Positions 56,820 through 64,000 of a DNA stretch of 64,000 nt are shown here, piece after piece. The notes under the pieces were generated by a model. The model made no database searches, was not told the DNA's origin, and worked only from the letters and a program-made list of their open reading frames with translations. Every line of letters starts with the position of its first letter. Positions within the stretch are counted from its first letter, which is position 1. Origin of the DNA: Physcomitrium patens (lineage: Eukaryota > Streptophyta > Bryopsida > Funariales > Funariaceae); NCBI RefSeq assembly GCF_000002425.4, contig NC_037254.1:5115084-5179083 (forward strand), given 5' to 3'. A program made the translations under genes and the position numbers.

Positions 56820-57545
56820 TTATGTATGATATAACCGTAATCGATTCCCATTAATGCGGGTACTGAATCGCTTACCCATGAAATCCTCCAATTGAACAGA
56901 CCCATTGGAAAACCCTTCAATCACACGATATGGCCCATGCCAGTGAACTTGAAATTTGCCTGGAAAATGATTAAACCTACTATCAAACAACAATACCAAA
57001 TCATTGGGCATAAAACTCTTCGGACGCAGTTTACTATCATAGTAACTCTTTTACCGTTTTTAAGTTGCTTCCATGTTGAAGAGAGCTGTAGCCCGTATTT
57101 CATCCAATTTGTCCAATTCTGCCAATCAATATTGAAGTGATTCCTTATCTCCAAGATGTTCATCCAACGCAATGCGTAAATTCTAAACTTTCAATTCAAT
57201 TGGTAATATTGTTTCTTGCCTATACACCAATTGGAATGGTGTGGAATTGGTAGTCACTTTATATGCAGTACGATATGTCCACAATGTCGCAAACAATTTA
57301 GTATCGTAATCCGTTCCCGTACCCGAAATTGTTTTGGTTAAAATTTTATATAGAATACCATTGGTCTTTTCCATCAGCCCATTGGCCCGAGGATGATATG
57401 GTGTTGTTTTCCTGTGCTTGATTTTGTATGTGGTCGTCAAGGCTGCTATGGTAGCATTTATGAAATGGGTGCGGCGATCGCTAACCAATTCCTTCGGACA
57501 CCCAAATCGAGTAATAATATTCTCGTATAGAAATATGGCCACCAT
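56820..57545 (-). pseudogene. Integrase core and tail of Athila-like 2
   Basis: The minus-strand frame 57183-57545 starts inside the core: IITRFGCPKELVSDRRTHF (second acidic residue), YHPRANGLMEKTNGILYKIL (third) and TPFQLVYRQETILPIELKV. The tail 56820-57011 has LVLLFDSRFNHFPGKFQVHW. It matches Athila-like 1 (19509-20255). The zinc finger and first catalytic Asp are lost in the deletion whose junction is at about 57546. Confidence 0.82.
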
Positions 57546-57547
57546 AC

Positions 57548-58374
57548 TTATATCAAGTATTCCCCCAGATCTCTACATTGGTACACCACTCTAAGGTGTA
57601 GTGCTGCCTCCACGGGTACCTTTGTAATTGGTGCTAATGCATCGTCATCGGAGTTAAGCTCATTGTCTGACGTTAATTCAGATGCTGGCAATTGAGACTC
57701 TCCATGATATTGTACCGGATACATCTGTAGAACAATCTGGTCCCGGCCTTTTCTAATTGTCAATGTACCTCGGCCCCAATCATTCATAGCTTTGGCTTGA
57801 TAAAGCCAAGGTCTGCCCAATAAAATGGGATACAATAACGTAAAACTCTATAATCAAAATACAATATAATCGATTTTGTATGTCAATCGCGTGATTATAG
57901 TGGCAATATTGCGTAAGATTTCCATTGGCTTTACTCGACTATGATCTGCCATTCGCAAGACCAATGTTGTAGGTAGCAATTGCTTTAGATCTAAGTCCTC
58001 CATTGTATCCGCGTTTATTAAATTCACACTCGAGCCACCATCGACTTGTATCCCTCGAATTAAAATGCCATCGATTGATACATCGATTGTTGGTGATCCA
58101 GATCTGGGTTTAAGCTAACTTCATGAATTTCTTTAGTGTAGGATCTTCGTCGTATTAATGCTGAATTCAATATAAATCGACATTTTGGTGCTACAGCCAA
58201 AAATTGCTTCATTATAATTGAAGGCTGAATAACATCCAAATCCCTCAAAATATCGTAGGATTCCATATTGAGAGTAATTTCCAATGTTCTTTTACGTTTC
58301 ATTGGTTTTGATTTTACTCCATTCGACAGCAATTCCTTCCTGGTGATTGGGATTGTCGTTGGTAACTTTGCCAA
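57548..58374 (-). pseudogene. Protease region of Athila-like 2
   Basis: The minus-strand frames 58060-58374 and 57548-57835 match the protease region of Athila-like 1 (IMKQFLAVAPKCRFILNSAL; YPILLGRPWLYQAKAMNDWG). The segment with the catalytic Asp lies near 58020-58080 and is frameshifted. The frame stops at the deletion junction with integrase. The junction is out of frame, unlike those in the two chromoviruses. Confidence 0.75.
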
Positions 58375-58422
58375 CTTGTCTATGACTAAAGGTTCCTTTA
58401 ATGCGTAAGATCTTTTATTGGG

Positions 58423-60714
58423 CTATACAGATATTGGTACTTGGTCAGTTGGAATCAATCTTGATGGTGCCGACAAATTGGCATGTGGAACTAAATTCGG
58501 TTCCTTAGTTTGTTGAGGTCTCAATATTGGGATACGTCCCAATATTGATATTGGTTCATTTAGCCCCGTGGATGGCGCTACTTGCTCTCGTGCGATTGGT
58601 TCATCCATGTCCTGAATTGGATTCTTATCTTTTTGTTGGCCTCTGATAAGCACTGCGTTCACCACTTTAACACGATGTACTGGTGAATCTTGTTGAACAG
58701 GGCCTTTGTCCTCTGTCGGTTGGCTTGTTTGCATTTGCTGGTCTTAGTTATTATAATTCAAGGGGGCATTGCACTGTTGATAAGTGTGACCAGACTGCTT
58801 ATAATTTCTACATATTGAAGCATAGTCATCACTGGCCCTTAGATTAGGACATTCACTCGCATAATATTCCATTTGTTTGCAACGATAGCAACAAAGTGGT
58901 CTCCTACCAACTCCTTCAGGGATAATGGGTGTCTCTACTGGTATATAACGGCTAGGTCTGTTCCATGTCGGATGAATAAAGGATCCTGGTTGATCCATTG
59001 TTACTGTAGAGTCTGGCATTGGCTTCTTCATGGGAGGATATTGATGGTATCCTGGTTGGTTCATCGCCAATCCATGAGTATTGGATACACCTTCTTAGTG
59101 AAATTCAGAGTTGATGAAATTAGAATAATTCCTATTTTTTTTATTCGCTCGATTTCCATTTCAACCAAACCTATTATTTGTTTGTACTTGATTGACATCC
59201 CACGAAGTTGGTTGAATCATTATCTAGTTACTGAGTTGTTGTTGCTTCCGTAAATTCCAACAGTTGGTAGTAATATGCTTGCCCCCACAAAAGGTACATT
59301 GTACAGTCATTTGAGGTGGTGAAAGACATTCTGTTACTAAATGACCTTGCCCCTTACAATTGTTGCACCAGACATTGGGACGCATATTGGTTGGTTTATG
59401 CCTTTTTTCTTTATCCTTGGCTAGATTCACAGCCAATTCATCCATTTTTTTCGTCAATGTTAACAGCAATGACTCATTGGGATTCCTTGATACCAATGCA
59501 TTTGGCAATTCTTTTGTAGGTATTGGTTTCTGATATGCGAAATAAGGCACATATGGGTGTGATGATGATGGTGGTACAACTTGCAATGGAACGGCATCCA
59601 CTATTCCCTGTGGAATTGTACCATAATCATTCCTTCCTAGATAACTTCCTGATGTGTCATTCCAATTTGTCATTTGATAACCACCTTGAGATAGAATCAT
59701 TGTGGCTCCAACTGTTAAGTTCTGGTCATAGTAACATTCCTCCCATACTTTTGCTCGCTGAAGAGATGATGCAATGGTGGCTGATTGGGCCTCCTTTATA
59801 AACATTTTTAATTCTGGTGGATGTAGTCCATTAATCAATATGGACAACACAAATGATTTCGGCATTTGGTTATTTGGCCATTTTCAAAGTATATCCACTA
59901 CACGACCATAATATAACTGTATCGCTTCCCCTGGTACCATTCTGCTGTTCATTAATTTTTCTCTAAGATGTTCTTCAAAACCAATTGGTCGAAAATGGGC
60001 TAAAAATGCATTTTTTAATGCCTCCCAATTGATAAATTGTCCCACAGGTTGGTGGTTATACCACTCAAACGTTGTATCTTTCAATGTCGCTGGCAGCCAT
60101 CTCAACCAAATGTGTTCTGTTCTTCCATTATTGGCTACAGATGCCGTCAAGAATTGAGACAAATGTTGATCTGAATCCACACCTGGCAAACCCCAAAAAG
60201 TAGGTAATGGCATGACGCTAGTCGTTCGATCACCCACTGTACCCATTTGAACTGCAATCAAAACTGCTCATCCTCCGAACGTCATTAAAGATGTCGGTGT
60301 TCCGCTCAATTTCTTATTAAAATAAAAACTGTCTCCTGTAAAAGTCTTTTTCGAACTTCTAAGCCTTCCCGATTGACTATTATTATCTCCAAATAATTTT
60401 ACTGGTTGAATATGAGGTAAAAACGATAGGTTTTGATATACTCTGAATTGGTCTTTATTGGCAAGTGATTTATGCCGATCTTCAGAACCAGTCTTGTTAG
60501 GATCAGACGTATTTCCAATTGAAAAGATACCCAATGGAGTACCTAATTCTTCTATGCCTTCCTCGTTTTCTGTTAACGGCTTTGAGAGGTTTGTTGGACT
60601 ATTAGCAACGGTCTTCGCGAGTGCTCTTGGCAATTTTTTTAGCGGTATGTACTTTTGAAATATTAGAGGTCGATCATCTTCTGGGTATGATCGAATATGC
60701 CAATAGGCATGCAA
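58423..60714 (-). pseudogene. gag of Athila-like 2, with four zinc-knuckle motifs
   Basis: The minus-strand gag runs from 60714 in pieces broken by a few stops (for example a TGA near 60264 in a CGA-like context). N-terminal linker 60268-60714; capsid region 59224-60261 (IWLRWLPATLKDTTFEWYNH, WEALKNAFLAHFRPIGFEEH, INGLHPPELKMFIKEAQSAT). Knuckles CNNCKGQGHLVTEC and CTFCGGKHITTNC are followed about 120 residues later by CYRCKQMEYYASEC and CRNYKQSGHTYQQC, each of the later two with one ligand changed. The C-terminal part is Pro/Gln-rich and leads to protease. Far better preserved than the gag of Athila-like 1. Confidence 0.85.
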
Positions 60715-60952
60715 CCACGGCTTAATCCAACTTTATCGATGCTTTTTTTTAATTTGTGATCTCGCTCATTACGCAACAAATTCCTTGCTTGCGATCTCTC
60801 TGTTCTTGCTTTTGATTACTTTATTCTCTTTGCTGTTAAATTCTCATTCTTAATAACCATACTCTTCCTTCAAACACTACTGAAATCATCTTTTATTACC
60901 AATTTTCTCACATATTTGGTAATTAATTCCTAACACTCAAAGCTATTATCAC

Positions 60953-60970
60953 TCCCCGACAGTGGCGCCA
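60953..60970 (-). promoter_or_regulatory. tRNA-Asp-type primer-binding site of Athila-like 2
   Basis: The coding strand TGGCGCCACTGTCGGGGA starts three bases after the LTR end and differs at three positions from the canonical tRNA-Asp complement. The 5' untranslated leader continues to the gag start near 60714. Confidence 0.75.
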
Positions 60971-60973
60971 AAA

Positions 60974-61739
60974 TGTGATTGCTCGTTTTACTTATTCTGG
61001 AAGAAACCTCCCGGCATAAACCCGTATAGGGAGATTCGAAGACAGGGAATGACTAGTTGCTTAAGCGTTCACGTTAGGGTCACACAATCAATTACCTCTT
61101 GAATGTATCATCTCTATTTCCAATATTTGAATACACAAGGAAACTATAATCTCCTCCTTCACCTTATCGGTCTCTTCCTTACAACAATTCAGTCATACTA
61201 ATAACTACTATTTCTACTAATATATTCACCCTCATAATCTCCAACTGTAATACTGCACCCTCATAGCTTTCAGCACACAATTATCCTCGTTCTAATCACT
61301 GGAATTCTTCACACAGAACTGCCATTCACATTACAGTGTTTCACACAAACACAAACTCATTCTCTCTGCTGAACTACAATCAGATTTCAGCATTCAATCT
61401 TTCTTCTTCTCAAATAATAAAAATCACATTTCTATTCCATAATTCACTTCACAATATTCAGAAACTTTCAATCCTCTTATTCAAAGAAAATAACAAACAA
61501 AAAAAAAGAGGTAGCACCAAGCTTACCTTGGTTCACAATTCTCATAGTCTGACATTTTCTTCTCTTCTCCCATCCTCCTTATACTACCCCGAGATACCAA
61601 CTCCTATACTACAGATGATAACTACTTTTCTTGACTATTCATCCATTTTACTTGCTGAACCACCTTTTCAGCAGTTATCTATCCCTGTTTATACTATACA
61701 CTAGGTATCTACATTCTGAAAATAACTACTTATTCTACA
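60974..61739 (-). repeat. 5' LTR of Athila-like 2
   Basis: 766 bp, pairs with 45587-46352; followed by the ATAGC target duplication. Differences between the two LTRs are mainly transitions. Confidence 0.9.
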
Positions 61740-61744
61740 ATAGC

Positions 61745-63428
61745 AATAAATATTTTTAAAATAAAATTTAGCTCTTTTCTCACTTTTAATAGATTTTGTA
61801 CATAATACAAAATGTGCTATCTTGCTTAAGCAATCTCCTATTACAAATATAGAATCATAAAAATCTAAGAATATAAGATCTATAATAAAATCCATAGAAA
61901 CAAAAGATCATAGTTGTTTTAGAATAGGAAGCAGCCAAAGAAGTCTATAAGGTCAATAATGAAGAGTTTTGGTTCTTGAACAAATATCACATGATTATAC
62001 AAAGTCTTTGACTACCTTCTACATTTATGGCCACAAAAAATATCTAGATATAAGCTCCAAAGTCTTATTATATCTAAAATATCCAATCATTGAAAAGTCA
62101 TGGCGTACTTGAAGAACATACAAATATACTTTTTTTTGTGAAATATATATGCGTCTTTTGAAATAGAGATTAGATTTTTTTTGAACTCAAATTTAGAAGC
62201 ATCATTAGACTTTAAAAAAAGATTCTTCATATCATGACCAAGATTGAGAAAAGACATACTTGATTGAATTTGTTTGACAAAGATTGAATCAATAGTCAAT
62301 GTTGATTTTATTATTTGAAAATGAAAGTGCTCCAACTTCAAGAAAATCAATCTTTATTGATAAAAAGAGGTATTTCTTTTTTTTGGTGTAAGATAGAAGT
62401 GTTTAAAAAAGATATATGACAAATCTTATTGTTCTTTGGATTAATAAGTAAATTTGAAATCAAATCTTGAAAAATACATGCTCTAATAAGTTTGGCAAAA
62501 ATTCAAAACATATGCTAATATAAAATTTTTAAGATTCTAGTTGTTTGTGTAAATAGTGAATGGATTAGAAGCGTCTTCTAGATAATAGTGCCATTCTTGA
62601 AATCAATCTTCAATTGAAAGAAGTTCTTTTTCATAAATCTTATAGTTGATCTTGACTATTAAAAAAAAAATTGAATGAAAAGCTACTAGGTGAAGTTTAT
62701 CATGTATTCTCATTTGTGATAATATAGTCCAATGCATTTGTTTCCATAAAGAATGGCTTAAAAAAATCAACACAATATAAGATTGATATACAAATAAAAG
62801 TTTTCTTCAAAGCTTCAAATATTACTTTTAATTTTTGATTCTATTGAAATTTGTCTTCATAATTCAAACTTAAAAGTAGAGCTACAATTTGAAAAAGTTT
62901 CTTATAAAGATCTAATAATAATTAATAAATTCCAAAAATCATTCGACATCTCTTACTATTTTGAAAAATTCTAATCCATAATAGTTTGAACTTTCTTAGG
63001 ATCTATCATAAGTCTATCATTTAAAATAATATATCTTAAGAATTTAACTTGATTAGTGTAAAATACATACTTTTCTATTTTAGTATAGAGTCATATATCT
63101 TTTGGTTTTTGTAACACATGATAAACATAAAATTCATATTTTTTTGAGTTTTTAAAATAAATTAAGATGTTATATAGATAACAGACAATAAATTCACTTA
63201 AAAACTCTTGAAATACATCATTTATTAGATATTGAAAATTTATTGGTGCATTTATAAGTCCAAAAGCATGAAATTGTATTTGAAATATCCATACCTAATT
63301 CAAAATATAATCTTCCATTCATTTCCTTCTTTAATGCATATCAAATTGTATGCATCTTATAGATCTATTTTTGTATAGATCTTAACTTGATTCAACTAAT
63401 CAAGAAGTTCAAACATCAAAGATAGCAG
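61745..63428 (-). pseudogene. Chromo-B integrase and RT remains
   Basis: Minus-strand integrase remains at 61701-61895 (YDSIFVIGDCLSKIAHFVLC) and 62087-62350 (ASKFEFKKNLISIS) match Chromo-3. RT remains follow to the right, with the YxDD region decayed near 63165-63200 (EFIVCYLYNILI). It aligns with 17560-18133 plus 31515-32510 of Chromo-A and so shows the empty site of Athila-like 1. Confidence 0.72.
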
Positions 63429-63518
63429 TGTTAGAATAGAGAGAATTTGCCTTAAAAAAACACTGGACTTTTGGCTATCATTAATTACTCAATTAAGTCT
63501 CAAAATAAAAAAATATCA

Positions 63519-63553
<35 letters not shown>

Positions 63554-64000
63554 ATATATATTTAGAAGTAATTATATCAATACATAAGTCCTAAGTATCA
63601 AAGGTTACCAAAAATATAATAAAAATATTATAAAATCTTATATATCCTTAAGGTGTTTTTTTTTTAAACTTCAATAGCTCATATCTCACGATTAGACTAT
63701 CGAAACAAATCAAAATTTTATATAAATTATTAATGTGCTTTTAACAACTACCACAATAATTTTTAACTACAAATTCATTACGGATCTTGAGATATTGCTA
63801 AAATCCTAATAGTAGCTTCAAACCCTTATTGATATATACTCATATGCAAATTTCTTCATATCTCACAAACTAAGTACTTAAACACCATAATATTTTTTAT
63901 ATAGCTTTTTAATCTAATAACACTTAATTTTAAAAAATTTGAGCCAAAAATTCAATTGAAAATTAAAAATATGGCTCCAACTATTACTATTAATAAAACG
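63429..64000. other. Unrelated sequence after a sharp break; possible start of another LTR
   Basis: Similarity to Chromo-A stops at 63428 and the next bases are TGTTAGAATAGAGAG, a plausible LTR start. The rest is AT-rich with a (TA)n tract and no coding frame. The window ends before a second LTR or a target duplication could be checked. Confidence 0.35.
63522..63551. repeat. (TA)n microsatellite
   Basis: Fifteen uninterrupted TA units. Confidence 0.9.

Larger units (their letters stand above)
45587..61739 (-). mobile_element. Athila-like 2: Athila/Tat-type gypsy element, RT and RNase H deleted, with nested Gypsy-F
   Basis: Both LTRs are 766 bp and the exact duplication ATAGC flanks them (45582-45586, 61740-61744). 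On the minus strand: tRNA-Asp-type primer site, gag with four zinc-knuckle motifs, protease, then directly the integrase core, then a large extra ORF interrupted by Gypsy-F. The purine tract GAGTGGGGCTA adjoins the 3' LTR. About 2.2-2.3 kb covering RT, RNase H and the integrase zinc finger are missing relative to Athila-like 1. LTR divergence is a few percent by eye, so it is younger than Athila-like 1. Confidence 0.9.
37186..63428 (-). mobile_element. Chromo-B: old chromovirus split by Chromo-3 and Athila-like 2
   Basis: Minus-strand relative of Chromo-A in four pieces: 3' LTR 37186-37740, body 37741-38187, 44579-45586 and 61745-63428. The gaps are two younger elements. Sequence across each gap rejoins in register with Chromo-A. 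It stops abruptly at 63428 within the RT region. gag and the 5' LTR are therefore missing, either through another insertion or a deletion. All coding frames are decayed. Confidence 0.78.

Noticed and set aside
58873-59801. Long plus-strand frames opposite Athila-like 2 gag (126 and 92 codons)
   Set aside because: They mirror the zinc-knuckle and capsid coding sequence on the minus strand.
16827-63428. Chromo-A and Chromo-B regions as a segmental duplication
   Set aside because: Their shared sequence is limited to element-internal and LTR sequence of one family and the flanks differ. Two insertions explain it.
1-64000. CRISPR array, operon, phage or bacterial features
   Set aside because: Introns, LTR elements and AT-rich repeats mark this as plant nuclear DNA; no spaced short repeats of the CRISPR kind were seen.

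Overview
The window is nuclear DNA of a land plant. About 5 kb of one host gene sits at the left edge, and nearly all the rest is nested LTR retrotransposons. The host gene encodes a LONGIFOLIA/TRM-type (TON1-recruiting motif) protein, a plant family. The retroelement types (Ty1/copia with a tRNA-Met primer site, Athila/Tat-like elements with a tRNA-Asp primer site, chromodomain Ty3/gypsy elements) also fit a plant. One inner gypsy element has a gag-pol that I associate with families common in fungi and also reported outside flowering plants. That, with the divergent TRM gene, makes a non-seed plant (moss, liverwort or lycophyte) my best guess, but only a guess. I saw no rRNA, tRNA or CRISPR locus and no other host gene.

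Layout. 1-5165 (+): 3' part of the TRM gene, four exons. 5893-9090 (-): decayed copia element (Copia-1). 10264-35144 (-): old chromovirus Chromo-A, split by two insertions. These are Chromo-1 (11109-16821, +, target duplication CTAAG) and Athila-like 1 (18134-31514, -), and the latter is itself split by Chromo-2 (20445-25519, +, duplication CATGG). 35600-37140 (-): copia remnant (Copia-2). 37186-63428 (-): old chromovirus Chromo-B, split by Chromo-3 (38188-44578, +) and Athila-like 2 (45587-61739, -, duplication ATAGC). Athila-like 2 holds Gypsy-F (47328-55707, -, duplication CCGT) inside its extra ORF. A further LTR may begin at 63429. The nesting gives insertion order: Chromo-A and Chromo-B oldest, Chromo-2 and Gypsy-F among the youngest.

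The most interesting signals are in the chromoviruses. (1) Just downstream of the 5' LTR, 11 nt are exactly complementary to the predicted first 11 nt of the transcript, which lie 31-32 nt after a TATA box. This is the arrangement of Tf1/sushi-type self-primed elements rather than tRNA-primed ones. (2) The U3 of Chromo-1 carries an array of near-perfect heat shock elements. (3) A small, length-conserved ORF of no family I recognise lies between the chromodomain and the 3' LTR in three copies. (4) A leader hairpin shows a compensatory base change between copies and is duplicated in Chromo-1. (5) gag and pol overlap in a -1 frame, with a canonical A AAA AAC slippery site in Chromo-2. Several elements have also lost the reverse transcriptase and/or RNase H region while keeping both LTRs, and two of those deletions are in frame.

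All coding regions outside the TRM gene carry nonsense codons, frameshifts or deletions and are annotated as pseudogenes. Many changes are C-to-T or G-to-A, as expected for methylated transposons. Element boundaries rest on LTR pairs and target duplications read by eye. Family names are inferences from motifs; no database search was run.
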